64,000 bases of DNA from Neisseria canis. Lineage in GTDB: Bacteria > Pseudomonadota > Gammaproteobacteria > Burkholderiales > Neisseriaceae. Below the pieces are notes generated by a model. The model saw only the letters and a list, made by a program, of their open reading frames with translations, was not told where the DNA came from and did not search any database. Each line of letters begins with the position of its first letter. Position 1 is the stretch's first letter. The DNA is taken from assembly GCF_900636765.1 (NCBI RefSeq), contig NZ_LR134313.1, positions 1,736,001-1,800,000 on the forward strand, written 5' to 3'. The position numbers and the translations under genes were made by a program. Shown here one piece after another: positions 16,836 through 25,216 of this stretch.

Positions 16836-18188
16836 ATGCTGAAAAAATTGTGGCGCAAGATGGTGCCGGCAAAAGGGAAAGTGCATAAGCGGATCATACC
16901 TTTTGCGGAACACCATATCAGCGCAGACAAATTAAATTTTGCCGCCGAGAAAGTGGTCAACCGCCTCCACCGAGCAGGTTATGAAGCTTATGTGGTGGGA
17001 GGCGCGGTACGCGACCTGCTTTTGGGTGTGGAACCGAAAGACTTTGACGTGGCAACCAATGCCACGCCGGAAGAAGTGCGCAAAGTGTTCCGCCGCAGCC
17101 GCATTATCGGCCGCCGCTTTCAGATTGTACATGTGATGGTGGGACCGGAAACGATTGAAGTAACCACGTTTAGGGGCGGCGATAATGCGTTGCAAAACGA
17201 ACACGGCCGCATTATGAAAGACAACTCCTACGGCTCGATGGAAGAAGACGCCATGCGCCGCGATTTTACCTGTAATGCGCTGTATTTCGACCCGATCCGT
17301 CGTGAAATTATCGATTTCCATCACGGTGTGGAGGACGTGCGCAATAAAAAGCTGGTGATGATCGGCGAACCGGAAGCGCGCTATCAGGAAGATCCGGTGC
17401 GGATTCTGCGCGCCATCCGCTTGTCGGGCAAGCTCGGCTTCGATATTGAAGAAGCCACCGCTGCGCCGATTGCCGGGAACGCAGCCCGCTTGAAAAACGA
17501 GCCGGCTGCGCGCCTGTTTGACGAAATATTGAAAATCTTGTTTTCAGGTTATGCCCGCCGCTGTTTGGACGCACTGAAGAACTCCGATATTGATGTTTCG
17601 GTTCATCCGATTTTGGATGCTTTGAAACAGTCGGACCACCAAAACGGGCAGAACATTATCACGCTGGCTTTGAAAAATACCGACGAGCGTTTGCGGGCGG
17701 ATAAATCCGTATCGGTGGGTTTTGTGCTGGCTGCGGTATTGTGGCCGGAGTTATACGGCTACTGGCAGCAGCATTTGTCGCAGGGAGAAAAGCCTGTTGC
17801 CGCACTCAACAGCGCGATTGGCGTGATGCGCGACAATATGGAGCAAGGTTGGGGTGTGCCGCAGCGCTTCTCCGCCACCATGCGCGAGATTTGGGCTTTG
17901 CAGCCCCAGTTTGATTTTGTACGCGGCAGCCGCCCGTTCCGCCTGTTGGCGCAGCCGAGATTCCGCGCGGCATATGATTTTTTGGTGCTGCGTGCGCAAA
18001 CCGGTGAAGTGCCGCAGGAGCTGGCGGATTGGTGGACAGCGTTTCAGCATGCAGACGAAAACACCAGACAGGAAATGGTTTCGGCCAACAATACGCCTGT
18101 TACGCAAAGCGGTAACACCGAGCCGGCCAAGAAAAAACGCCGGCGCCCGCGCAAGCGCAAACCCAAGCCTGTGATTGTACAGATTTAA
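16836..18188 (+). CDS. pcnB: Poly(A) polymerase I PcnB
   Basis: This 450-residue enzyme adds 3' poly(A) tails to RNA, marking it for decay. The nucleotidyltransferase region has YVVGGAVRDLLLG and the catalytic acids in PKDFDVATNATPEEV, followed by RRSRIIGRRFQIVHV and the RRDFTCNALYFDP motif. The C-terminus is strongly basic (KKKRRRPRKRKPKP), as usual for PcnB and likely RNA-binding. An AGGAG site supports ATG 16836. folK follows, as in many proteobacteria. Confidence 0.95.
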   Translation: MLKKLWRKMVPAKGKVHKRIIPFAEHHISADKLNFAAEKVVNRLHRAGYEAYVVGGAVRDLLLGVEPKDFDVATNATPEEVRKVFRRSRIIGRRFQIVHVMVGPETIEVTTFRGGDNALQNEHGRIMKDNSYGSMEEDAMRRDFTCNALYFDPIRREIIDFHHGVEDVRNKKLVMIGEPEARYQEDPVRILRAIRLSGKLGFDIEEATAAPIAGNAARLKNEPAARLFDEILKILFSGYARRCLDALKNSDIDVSVHPILDALKQSDHQNGQNIITLALKNTDERLRADKSVSVGFVLAAVLWPELYGYWQQHLSQGEKPVAALNSAIGVMRDNMEQGWGVPQRFSATMREIWALQPQFDFVRGSRPFRLLAQPRFRAAYDFLVLRAQTGEVPQELADWWTAFQHADENTRQEMVSANNTPVTQSGNTEPAKKKRRRPRKRKPKPVIVQI

Positions 18189-18207
18189 CATACCGATTTT
18201 TAAACCG

Positions 18208-18241
18208 AATGCCTGTCTGAAAATGTTTTCAGGCAGGCATT
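18208..18241. terminator. DUS hairpin between pcnB and folK
   Basis: The left arm is a standard DUS; the right arm reads TTCAGGCAGGCA, so one position would be a G-U wobble in RNA. The hairpin can still form. Partial read-through into folK is possible. Confidence 0.6.
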
Positions 18242-18261
18242 CAGGATACGGAACGATTTAT

Positions 18262-18750
18262 ATGGAACAAACCGCCGTTATCGCGCTCGGCAGCAACTTG
18301 GCCAGGCCGGCAGAGCAAATCCGCAAAGCATTATCGGATTTGGATGCGCATCCGAATATTCGGGTTTTAAAAACCTCGTCATTTTATCAAACCGCACCTG
18401 TAGGCTACACCGGGCAACCGGATTTTGTGAATGCCGTGTGCATCGTGGAAACGGATTTGAATGCTGCCCGATTGCTGGCGGCGCTGCACACTATCGAAGC
18501 ACAGGCAGGCCGCGAGCGCACTTTCCGCAACGCACCGCGTACTTTGGATTTGGATATTATCGATTACGCACATTGCCGATCAGACGATCCTGCGTTGACT
18601 TTGCCGCATCCCAGAGCAGCCGAACGCAGTTTTGTGATGGTGCCGCTGGCAGAAATTGCACCGGATTTTGAGTTGGGCGGTTTGGGGAAAGCTGCCGAAA
18701 TCGCCTCCGGATTGGAGCAGGGCGGTATAGAGAGATTACCAAAGGAATGA
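18262..18750 (+). CDS. folK: HPPK, 6-hydroxymethyl-7,8-dihydropterin pyrophosphokinase
   Basis: This 162-residue enzyme transfers pyrophosphate from ATP to hydroxymethyl-dihydropterin in folate synthesis. Family motifs are ALGSNLARP at the start, SSFYQTAPVGYTGQPDFVN, the RTLDLDIIDY metal-binding aspartates and LPHPRAAERSFVMVPLAEI. The start at 18262 is chosen because the longer frame from 18175 only covers the pcnB tail and a DUS. The next gene starts three bases after its stop, so the two are co-transcribed. Confidence 0.95.
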   Translation: MEQTAVIALGSNLARPAEQIRKALSDLDAHPNIRVLKTSSFYQTAPVGYTGQPDFVNAVCIVETDLNAARLLAALHTIEAQAGRERTFRNAPRTLDLDIIDYAHCRSDDPALTLPHPRAAERSFVMVPLAEIAPDFELGGLGKAAEIASGLEQGGIERLPKE

Positions 18751-18753
18751 TGA

Positions 18754-19398
18754 ATGGATTACCGGTATATTGTTGTAGAAGGCACGATAGGCAGCGGCAA
18801 ATCTAAAGTCAGCCGCCGTTTGGCAGAATATTTTGATGCGCTTTACCTCACGGAAAATCCCGAACGCAATCCTTTTCTCGAGCAGTTTTACCTGAACCCG
18901 ACCAACCACGGTTTGGCCACCGAGCTTTATTATTTGGTGCGCCGCGCCGAAGCGGTGGATACGATAAACGCCGAAGAAGAGGGCAACCGCAGGATTGTGG
19001 CGGATTTTCTGCTGGAAAAAGACCAGATTTTCGTACCGGTACTGCTTAAAGGCAAAGAACCGGGCAACGAGCAAACGCTTTTTTGGCAGGTAAAGCATAA
19101 AATCATGCCCGAATTTCCCGTGCCCGATTTGGTGATTTATCTGCAAACTTCAGCCGAAAATACCAAAAAACGCCTGCAAAAACGCGGCGATAATATATTG
19201 AATTTATTTCCTGCCGGCCATCTCAACCAAATCCACGAAGAATACCGCCACTTTTTCCATCTTTACCAAAACGCACCGCTGTTGATTGCCAACGCCGATG
19301 AAATGGATTTTGAAGATAACGACGAACATTTTGAAATGCTCATCCGCGCAATGGGCGATATGAAGGGCAGCCGCCACTATTTAAATCTGAGCGAGTAA
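18754..19398 (+). CDS. Deoxynucleoside kinase family protein
   Basis: This 214-residue protein belongs to the deoxyadenosine/deoxyguanosine kinase family that phosphorylates deoxynucleosides for salvage. The P-loop VEGTIGSGKSKVSRRLAEYF is at residues 8-27. A DRS-like region is replaced by RRIVADFLLEKDQIF, and the LID arginines appear in KKRLQKRGDN. It follows folK by three bases, an arrangement I recall from other Neisseria. Whether it prefers dA, dG or dC is not clear. Confidence 0.85.
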   Translation: MDYRYIVVEGTIGSGKSKVSRRLAEYFDALYLTENPERNPFLEQFYLNPTNHGLATELYYLVRRAEAVDTINAEEEGNRRIVADFLLEKDQIFVPVLLKGKEPGNEQTLFWQVKHKIMPEFPVPDLVIYLQTSAENTKKRLQKRGDNILNLFPAGHLNQIHEEYRHFFHLYQNAPLLIANADEMDFEDNDEHFEMLIRAMGDMKGSRHYLNLSE

Positions 19399-19403
19399 TC
19401 GAA

Positions 19404-19435
19404 ATGCCTGTCTGAAAAAGTTTTCAGACAGGCAT
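19404..19435. terminator. Bidirectional DUS-hairpin terminator, dNK / dut
   Basis: Inverted DUS pair in the 47-base gap between two convergent genes. It should serve both strands. Confidence 0.8.
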
Positions 19436-19445
19436 AGGTTTATGC

Positions 19446-19898
19446 TCAAGCCTTACCTGTGCTGCCGAAGCCGCCTTCGCCGCGCTCGCTGGCCGCAAAT
19501 TCGTCCACCACTTTAAATGCCGCTTGAACCACCGGCACAATCACCATTTGTGCAATCCGCTCCATCGGCTCGATAGTGAACGCTTCTTTACCGCGGTTCC
19601 ATACCGAAACTTTCAATTCGCCCTGATAATCCGAATCGATTAATCCCACCAAATTTCCCAGCACAATACCGTGTTTGTGTCCCAAGCCCGAGCGTGGCAG
19701 CAATACCGCAGCGTAGGCAGGGTTGTTTAAGTGTACGGCCAAGCCGGTGGGCACCAAAAACGTATCGCCGGGAGCCAGCTCTACCGCCTTATCCAAACAG
19801 GCGCGCAAGTCCAAACCGGCGGAACCCGGTGTGGCATAGGCAGGCAGCTGGTCTGCCATTTTAGGATTGAGGATTTTCAGTTCGACTTCCATTTGCAT
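19446..19898 (-). CDS. dut: dUTP diphosphatase
   Basis: This 150-residue trimeric enzyme hydrolyses dUTP to dUMP, keeping uracil out of DNA and feeding thymidylate synthesis. All five motifs are present: [48 protein letters not shown] and the C-terminal [10 protein letters not shown] that closes on the active site. The start [10 protein letters not shown] at 19898 gives the family length; the longer frame to 20075 has no family match. ung, the uracil-DNA glycosylase, is at 58960. Confidence 0.96.
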   Translation of the reverse strand: MQMEVELKILNPKMADQLPAYATPGSAGLDLRACLDKAVELAPGDTFLVPTGLAVHLNNPAYAAVLLPRSGLGHKHGIVLGNLVGLIDSDYQGELKVSVWNRGKEAFTIEPMERIAQMVIVPVVQAAFKVVDEFAASERGEGGFGSTGKA

Positions 19899-19959
19899 AA
19901 AGATTCCTAAATTCGGGTAAGACAAAAAGCAATTATACTTTTCTCTTCCTGTTTGCCCA

Positions 19960-19972
19960 ATGCCTGTCTGAA
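19960..19972 (+). repeat. Single DUS upstream of dut
   Basis: One DUS lies inside a small unrelated inverted repeat (GTTTGC ... GCAAAC, 19951-19979). It is in the region between the divergent dut and rho genes. Confidence 0.8.
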
Positions 19973-20190
19973 TGCAAACGGAACCAACTCTCCTGCATGC
20001 CTTAACTTTTCTGTGTATTTCGTTGACATGAATTGTCATTTTCCATAGAATACGCGGGCAATGGGTTTCTACCATGTGTCCGAATAATTTCCCGAAATCA
20101 TTCTAAAACCATTTAAATCCTCCACATATCGATTCATGCCGGGCAATCTCAGCTCAGGCAGATTTATCTTTCATACTTGAATCAAACATC

Positions 20191-21450
20191 ATGCACGTTT
20201 CCGAATTACAAACACAACATATTTCCAAACTTCTCGAACAAGCCGAACAATTAGGTATTGAAAACGCCAACCGCCTGCGCAAGCAAGACCTTGTTTTTGC
20301 CATAGTTCGCCAACTGATGAAACAGGGCGAAGATTTTTCCTGCTCGGGTACGCTCGAAATCCTGCCCGACGGTTTCGGTTTCCTGCGCAGTTCCGACACT
20401 TCTTATTTGGCAGGGCCGGATGATATTTATGTATCGCCCAGCCAAATCCGCCGCTTTAATCTGCATACGGGCGACACCATAGAAGGCACGGTGCGCGTGC
20501 CTAAAGACAACGAACGCTATTTCGCACTTGTGCGTCTCGACGCGATTAACGGCGACAAGCCGGAAGTGTGCAAACACAAAATTCTGTTTGAAAACCTCAC
20601 ACCGCTTTTTCCGACCAAACAATTCAAACTCGAACGCGATATCAAGGCGGAAGAAAACCTGACCAGCCGCGCCATTGATTTGGTGGCGCCCATCGGCTTC
20701 GGCCAGCGTGCATTGGTGGTGGCACCGCCCAAATCGGGTAAAACCGTGATGCTGCAAAACATTGCCCATGCCATCACGGTAAATTATCCTGATGCCGAAC
20801 TGATAGTTTTGCTGATTGACGAGCGCCCCGAGGAGGTAACCGAAATGATCCGTTCCGTGCGCGGCGAAGTGGTGTCTTCTACATTCGACGAGCCCGCCAG
20901 CCGTCATGTTCAGGTGGCCGAGATGGTGATTGAAAAAGCCAAGCGCATGGTGGAGCATAAAAAAGACGTGGTGATTCTGCTGGATTCCATCACCCGCCTT
21001 GCCCGCGCCTACAACACTGTAGTGCCGGCATCAGGCAAAGTGCTTACCGGCGGTGTCGATGCCAATGCGCTGCACCGGCCCAAGCGCTTTTTTGGCGCGG
21101 CGCGTAATGTGGAAGAAGGCGGTTCGCTTACCATTATTGCTACGGCATTGGTGGAAACCGGCAGCCGCATGGACGATGTGATATACGAAGAATTCAAAGG
21201 CACGGGCAATATGGAGCTGCATCTCGACCGCCGCATGGCCGAGAAGCGTTTGTTCCCGGCCATCAATATCAACAAGTCCGGTACGCGCCGCGAAGAATTG
21301 CTGGTGCCGAACGACCAGCTTCAACGCATGTGGCTGTTGCGTAAATTCCTGCATCCGATGGACGAAATCGAAGCAACCGAATTTTTGGTGGGCAAGCTCA
21401 AAGATTCAAAAGACAACAACGATTTCTTTGAATTGATGCGCGGTAAATAA
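20191..21450 (+). CDS. rho: Transcription termination factor Rho
   Basis: This 419-residue hexameric RNA helicase ends transcription at Rho-dependent sites. The N-terminal RNA-binding domain has [15 protein letters not shown] (about 55-70). The P-loop is [10 protein letters not shown] and Walker B is [17 protein letters not shown]; the Q loop [15 protein letters not shown] and R loop [12 protein letters not shown] follow. It is nearly family-identical and full length. No good ribosome site is obvious before ATG 20191, but the start matches other Rho proteins. Confidence 0.98.
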   Translation: MHVSELQTQHISKLLEQAEQLGIENANRLRKQDLVFAIVRQLMKQGEDFSCSGTLEILPDGFGFLRSSDTSYLAGPDDIYVSPSQIRRFNLHTGDTIEGTVRVPKDNERYFALVRLDAINGDKPEVCKHKILFENLTPLFPTKQFKLERDIKAEENLTSRAIDLVAPIGFGQRALVVAPPKSGKTVMLQNIAHAITVNYPDAELIVLLIDERPEEVTEMIRSVRGEVVSSTFDEPASRHVQVAEMVIEKAKRMVEHKKDVVILLDSITRLARAYNTVVPASGKVLTGGVDANALHRPKRFFGAARNVEEGGSLTIIATALVETGSRMDDVIYEEFKGTGNMELHLDRRMAEKRLFPAININKSGTRREELLVPNDQLQRMWLLRKFLHPMDEIEATEFLVGKLKDSKDNNDFFELMRGK

Positions 21451-21462
21451 AATAAACAGCAT

Positions 21463-21492
21463 GGCTGTCTGAAAAGTTTCAGACAGCCTTTT
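21463..21492 (+). terminator. rho terminator with variant DUS arms
   Basis: The stem is GGCTGTCTGAA / TTTCAGACAGCC with a three-base loop and a following TTTT. The DUS in it is TGGCTGTCTGAA, one base off the window's standard. Confidence 0.8.
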
Positions 21493-21499
21493 GCTCATA

Positions 21500-21558
21500 A
21501 TGCCTGTCTGAACTCATTGCCCGAAAGGCTACAAACCCATCATTTTTCAGACAGGCAT
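21500..21558. repeat. Second, widely spaced DUS pair before dgt
   Basis: A standard DUS at about 21500-21512 and a reverse copy at about 21546-21558 flank 33 bases. They lie between the rho terminator and dgt. Confidence 0.75.
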
Positions 21559-21585
21559 CAAACACGAAAGTAAAGGAATGGCGTT

Positions 21586-22935
21586 ATGCCGCAAATGAAT
21601 TGGCAACAACTGCTCAGTACACAACGTTTCCGCCCGAAAGACGGCGGAATCGAACCCACAATCACGCCGTCAACCCAAGAAGGCATCGATGCTTTACGCA
21701 CCGATTTTCATATTGATTATGACCGCGTTGTATTCTCCAGCGCCTTTCGCAGGTTGGGGCGCAAAACACAGGTTCACCCCTTTGCAGAGCACGATCACAC
21801 GCATAACCGCCTGACGCATAGCGTGGAAGTGGCCAGTGTGGGGCGTAGTTTGGGAAACCGCGTCGGCGTGATGTTAGCAGCCGGCGGTTTTTTGCCGCAA
21901 GGCAATATGCCCAGCGATATTGGTGCAATCGTTCAAGTGGCATGTTTGGCGCATGATTTGGGCAACCCCCCTTTTGGTCATGTGGGCGAAGACGCTTTGC
22001 GCGAATGGTTTCGCGCGCCGGAACATGAGCGCTATTTGGAGGGCTTAACCGAGGTTCAACGTAAAGACATCCAAACATATGAAGGCAATGCACACAGCCT
22101 GCGCCTGGTTGCCAACTTGGAAATGTATCGAAACCGCGGGGGAATGCGGCTCACTTCTGCCACAATCGGCGCATTGATTAAATATCCGTGGACGACATTG
22201 GATCCGCGAGGCGGTAAAAAATTTAATATTTACCAAACCGAATTGCCCTTTATCCGCAGAATCGCACAAGAATTAGGCCTGCCTGAAACAGGCAAAGATT
22301 GTTGGGCGCGCCATCCCTTGTCATATTTAATGGAGGCCGCGGACGATATTTGTTACGCTTTGCTTGATTTGGAAGACGCCGTGGAAATCGGTTTGCTTGA
22401 CGACATGGAAATGGAAAGCATCCTTTCCGAATTAACCTTCTCAGAAAGCACTTGGCATGCACCATCAAGCAGGCAGCGTTGCGCCATGCTCAGAGGTATT
22501 GCTATCGGCAGAGCGGTAGAAGACGTGGCTCAAACATTTATGACCCATCAATCCGATTTGTTAAACGGAGAGTTTAAAGGCAAAGACCTGCTCGCTTTGT
22601 GCAGCCCCGCCGTACAAAACACTTTGCATAAAGCCAAAGATTTGGCCAAAGCCAAAATTTTTCGGCACGAATCCAAACTGCTCACTTCCATCGCCGCATT
22701 CCCATGTTTGGCTTCCGTATTGGATTTGTTGGTGCCGGCAGCACATCAATGGGTGCAGAATAAACAACTCAGCCCGCGCCACTCATTGGCATTAGAGCTT
22801 TTGACAGACGAACCTTTGGAACAAGATGACTCCCTATACACCGCTTATATGAAAATTCTGGATTTTGTCGGCGGTATGACAGACAATACCGCGGCAAAAA
22901 TGGCCAGAGAATTATCAGGCATCGGTATGATATAG
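21586..22935 (+). CDS. dgt: dGTP triphosphohydrolase-like HD-domain protein
   Basis: This 449-residue HD-domain enzyme should release tripolyphosphate from dNTPs, most likely dGTP. Metal-binding signs are RLTHSVEVASVGRSLG, the HD pair in AHDLGNPPFGHVGEDAL, and EGNAHSLRLVANLE. SSAFRRLGRKTQV and MEAADDICYALLDLEDAVE are also typical. A AAAGGA site precedes ATG 21586. It has no operon partner and is followed by a head-to-head DUS pair. Confidence 0.9.
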   Translation: MPQMNWQQLLSTQRFRPKDGGIEPTITPSTQEGIDALRTDFHIDYDRVVFSSAFRRLGRKTQVHPFAEHDHTHNRLTHSVEVASVGRSLGNRVGVMLAAGGFLPQGNMPSDIGAIVQVACLAHDLGNPPFGHVGEDALREWFRAPEHERYLEGLTEVQRKDIQTYEGNAHSLRLVANLEMYRNRGGMRLTSATIGALIKYPWTTLDPRGGKKFNIYQTELPFIRRIAQELGLPETGKDCWARHPLSYLMEAADDICYALLDLEDAVEIGLLDDMEMESILSELTFSESTWHAPSSRQRCAMLRGIAIGRAVEDVAQTFMTHQSDLLNGEFKGKDLLALCSPAVQNTLHKAKDLAKAKIFRHESKLLTSIAAFPCLASVLDLLVPAAHQWVQNKQLSPRHSLALELLTDEPLEQDDSLYTAYMKILDFVGGMTDNTAAKMARELSGIGMI

Positions 22936-22966
22936 TTTTCAGACAGGCATGAATGCCTGTCTGAAA
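22936..22966. repeat. Head-to-head DUS pair after dgt
   Basis: Reverse DUS then forward DUS, almost touching. This forms a near-perfect palindrome one base after the dgt stop codon. Confidence 0.8.
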
Positions 22967-23105
22967 GAAAATAATATTGATGAAATTCATGCTATTAGTT
23001 TTAAATTTTAAAATTAATTACAAGACTACTAGACAGGCCAAGCAAAAAACTATATCATCTCGTTTCTTGATTGGTTGCACCATTAAGTTGTAGCTGAATC
23101 GAAAT

Positions 23106-23182
23106 GCACCCGTAGCTCAGTTGGATAGAGTATCTGGCTACGAACCAGAGGGTCGGGCGTTCGAATCGCTCCGGGTGCGCCA
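23106..23182 (+). tRNA. tRNA-Arg (anticodon ACG)
   Basis: This 77-base cloverleaf has acceptor arms GCACCCG / CGGGTGC, a D loop with GTTGGATAGAG and an encoded CCA. The anticodon loop CTACGAA gives ACG, normally edited to ICG to read CGN codons. tRNA-Glu follows 13 bases later, so both come from one transcript. Confidence 0.95.
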
Positions 23183-23195
23183 AAAAAATCTATCC

Positions 23196-23270
23196 GCGCC
23201 CATCGTCTAGCGGTTAGGACATCGCCCTTTCACGGCGGTAACCGGGGTTCGATTCCCCGTGGGCGTGCCA
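23196..23270 (+). tRNA. tRNA-Glu (anticodon TTC)
   Basis: This 75-base cloverleaf has acceptor arms GCGCCCA / TGGGCGT, an anticodon loop CTTTCAC giving TTC, the T loop GTTCGATTC and an encoded CCA. It is the second tRNA of the pair and is followed by a strong terminator. Confidence 0.95.
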
Positions 23271-23278
23271 GTCATCTA

Positions 23279-23320
23279 ATTAAAGCCTTACTTATTTTTC
23301 AGTAAGGCTTTAATTTTTTT
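23279..23320 (+). terminator. Terminator of the tRNA-Arg/tRNA-Glu unit
   Basis: A 14-bp stem ATTAAAGCCTTACT / AGTAAGGCTTTAAT with an eight-base loop is followed by TTTTTT. Confidence 0.9.
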
Positions 23321-23333
23321 CTTTTGAAATTAA

Positions 23334-23432
23334 TATAGTTGATCAACTTAACTTTTGCTACGGCGTTGCTGCACCTTTCTGTACTGTCTTCGGCTTGCTG
23401 CTTTGTATTAAAAATTAATTTGATTAACTATA
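23334..23432. repeat. Correia-like repeat (CREE/NEMIS type), copy 2, 99 bp
   Basis: It begins TATAGTTGATCAA and ends TTGATTAACTATA, and its reverse complement matches copy 1 (12336-12442) through most of its length, including GCAGCAACGCCGTAGC and GACAGTACAGA. It lies just after the tRNA terminator and before the IS remnants, a typical insertion-tolerant site. Confidence 0.75.
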
Positions 23433-23574
23433 ACGTTTTATTTGCTTCATAGTGGTGTTGCTGTTTTTACAGCCAAACTTTGGAAACTTTATTCTGCATT
23501 CAAAGATTTTTTCAAACAGCGAAATGGTTTAACCGGTGTTCTTATTCCATCAAACGTAATATTAATACCTGGCG
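23433..23574. other. Orphan stretch before the IS30 remnant
   Basis: A reading frame starting TTG at 23442 runs on through the IS30 end to 23660 (72 codons). Its first ~44 codons (ending VILIPGG) lie outside the insertion sequence and may be the tail of a disrupted gene. No family is recognised. Confidence 0.25.
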
Positions 23575-23669
23575 GATTCGGATTTGAAGTGCAACTGTCC
23601 ATAACAGAAAAAGGCCGGTATGGGGGGTATGAACTGTCCCCCAATCCTTGGACAAGTTAAGAATATTTC

Positions 23670-24469
23670 TCAAACAGCCTCTTCAAGCTGAGTTCTGTAG
23701 GCCACAGGGCTCAGCTTTTTCAAGTTTAAACTAATGCGCTCATGATTGTAGTAATGTATGTAATCATTGATCACCGTTGTCAGTTCGGCCACCGATAACG
23801 CACCTTCTTCGTAGAAGCTTTCCGTTTTCAATGTGCCGAAGAAACTCTCCATCGGCGCATTGTCCCGGCAGTTGCCTTTGCGCGACATGCTTTGCACAAT
23901 CCCGTTCTCAGCCAATTTCGCCCGATAAGCACCGGTTCGATACGGTACGCCTTGGTCGGAATGCAGCAGCGGCGTTGCCCCTTTCAGACGGCCGAATGCG
24001 TTATCCAACATTTGCGTTACCATGTCACCGTTCGCTCTGCGGCTTAAAGAATAGGCTACAATCTCGCGATTGAACACATCCAATATCGGCGATAAATACA
24101 GTTTGCCGTCTGTGCATTTAAACTCGGTCACATCGGTCAACCACTTATCTCGCGATTTGGCGGCACTAAATTCACGATTGAGAATGTTTGCCGAAGCTTC
24201 CCCTTAGCCTGCGGGCGATAGGTTCTTTTGCTGCGGACTTTGGCTTTTAACCCCAATAAACCCATAATGCGCCCGACTTTCTTTTTGTTCCACGACAATA
24301 CGGCGGCAATCCGCCGTTGACCGTAGCGGCCTTTGTGTTGGCGGTATACTTCGCTCACTGCGGTTTTGGCCGCAGCATCGGGGTCGGGTTTGCCGATAGG
24401 GTAATGGAAACTGCTTTTGGGGATGCCGGCACTGTGCAGCAGATATTTCAGCGGGTGTTTCGCCCTCAA
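23670..24469 (-). pseudogene. IS3-family transposase OrfB, frameshifted
   Basis: OrfB should encode the DDE integrase core. The first part (24137-24469) has the HTH_21-like RQHKGRYGQRRIAAVL and RPQAKGK, then loses frame. The second part (23670-24140) has the catalytic LTDVTEFKCTDGKLYLSPI, LLHSDQGVPY and the glutamate region NAPMESFFGTLK. The join lies at about 24200-24204 in a run of four C (G on the coding strand); the frame EASANILNREFSAAKSRDKW resumes there, so one base appears lost. The element is probably not self-mobile. Confidence 0.85.
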
Positions 24470-24819
24470 CTTTTGAACGGTTTCGCAGCTTTGGCGGCGT
24501 TCCCTTCCTTTTCGTTGAGGGCGTTCATGTGCTTTAGGTAGTCGTTCTCCGCACGCATATAACGCAGCTCTTCAATCAGCTTTGCTTGGGTTTTTTCATG
24601 GTCGGGCTTATCGACGATAAACGGGTTTTTGCGTTTGGTTTTCATGGAGTGCGCCTGAGGGTGTTGCAGTGCGGCGATGCCGCCTTGCCGATAGGCGGCT
24701 ACCCAACGGCGCAGGTGTGTGCGCGAGACGTTGAAGTGCTCTGCGGTGCGCTGTTGGCTGTGCACTTGGTGATAATGGAGTACGGCTCGGTATTTGAAGT
24801 CTAGTGTATATTTGTTCAT
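24466..24819 (-). CDS. IS3-family transposase OrfA
   Basis: This 117-residue protein is the DNA-binding OrfA of an IS150-type element. It opens MNKYTLDFKYRAVLHYHQ and has the helix-turn-helix ERTAEHFNVSRTHLRRWVAA-like region, then a leucine-zipper-like ELRYMRAENDYLKHMNAL. The start at 24819 is chosen over one at 24876, which lies in the terminal repeat. It overlaps orfB by four bases, as expected for a frameshift-made OrfAB fusion. Confidence 0.85.
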   Translation of the reverse strand: MNKYTLDFKYRAVLHYHQVHSQQRTAEHFNVSRTHLRRWVAAYRQGGIAALQHPQAHSMKTKRKNPFIVDKPDHEKTQAKLIEELRYMRAENDYLKHMNALNEKEGNAAKAAKPFKS

Positions 24820-24875
24820 AAGAAAACTGCACCTTTTTAGTCGGAGGGGGTGTCCAACTTTTGGGGTGCAGTTCA

Positions 24876-25153
24876 AATTCTACCAACACATGCGAATAGC
24901 CCAAGCATTGGAGGCGGAAACCTATTTTTGCCGCCCCTACCATTCTTGGGAGAAAGGGCTGAATGAAAATACCAACGGACTCATCCGCCAATATTTCCCC
25001 AAACAAACCGATTTCCGCAACATCAGCCATCGGGAGATACGCAGGGTTCAGGATGAGCTGAACCATAGGCCAAGAAAAACACTTGGCTATGAAACGCCAA
25101 GTGTTTTATTCTTGAATCTGTTCCAACCTCTACTGCCTGAGTGTTGCACTTGA
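24876..25153 (+). pseudogene. IS30-family transposase, C-terminal remnant
   Basis: About 92 codons survive. The end of the DDE domain is clear: YHSWEKGLNENTNGLIRQYF holds the catalytic glutamate, and DFRNISHREIRRVQDELNHR then RKTLGYETPSVLF follow, a typical IS30 C-terminus. The N-terminal DNA-binding part and two catalytic aspartates were removed by the IS3 insertion. The stop codon TGA lies in the right terminal repeat. Confidence 0.85.
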
Positions 25154-25164
25154 AATTCGAATCT

Positions 25165-25196
25165 AAGCCTGTCTGAAATTTTTTCAGACAGGCATT
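25165..25196. terminator. DUS-hairpin terminator of metF
   Basis: Inverted DUS pair 20 bases past the metF stop on the minus strand, abutting the IS30 right end. The left arm begins AAGCCTGTCTGAA, one base off. Confidence 0.7.
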
Positions 25197-25216
25197 GTGC
25201 GTGTAAGCATAAGGGT

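Larger units (their letters stand above)
23630..24875 (-). mobile_element. IS3-family (IS150-like) insertion sequence
   Basis: The element is 1246 bp. Its ends are TGAACTGTCCCCCAATCCTT at the left and, on the opposite strand, TGAACTGCACCCCAAAAGTT at the right, an imperfect inverted repeat of the IS150 type. orfA and a broken orfB lie on the minus strand. The flanking bases (GTA left, AAT right) show no target duplication, which fits the deletion of IS30 sequence next to it. Confidence 0.85.
23575..25163 (+). mobile_element. IS30-family (IS1655-like) element, gutted by an IS3 insertion
   Basis: Imperfect terminal inverted repeats mark its ends: GATTCGGATTTGAAGTGCAAC at 23575-23595 and its near complement at 25143-25163. 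About 34 bases of the left end and the last ~278 bases with the transposase C-terminus survive. The middle is replaced by an IS3-family element at 23630-24875. Assuming a normal IS30-family length of about 1.1 kb, some 700 bases are missing. Confidence 0.75.

Noticed and set aside
23442..23660. 72-codon frame before the insertion sequences
   Set aside because: It starts with TTG, runs through the IS30 left end and into the IS3 left end, so it cannot be a native gene as it stands; only its first part might be a gene remnant.
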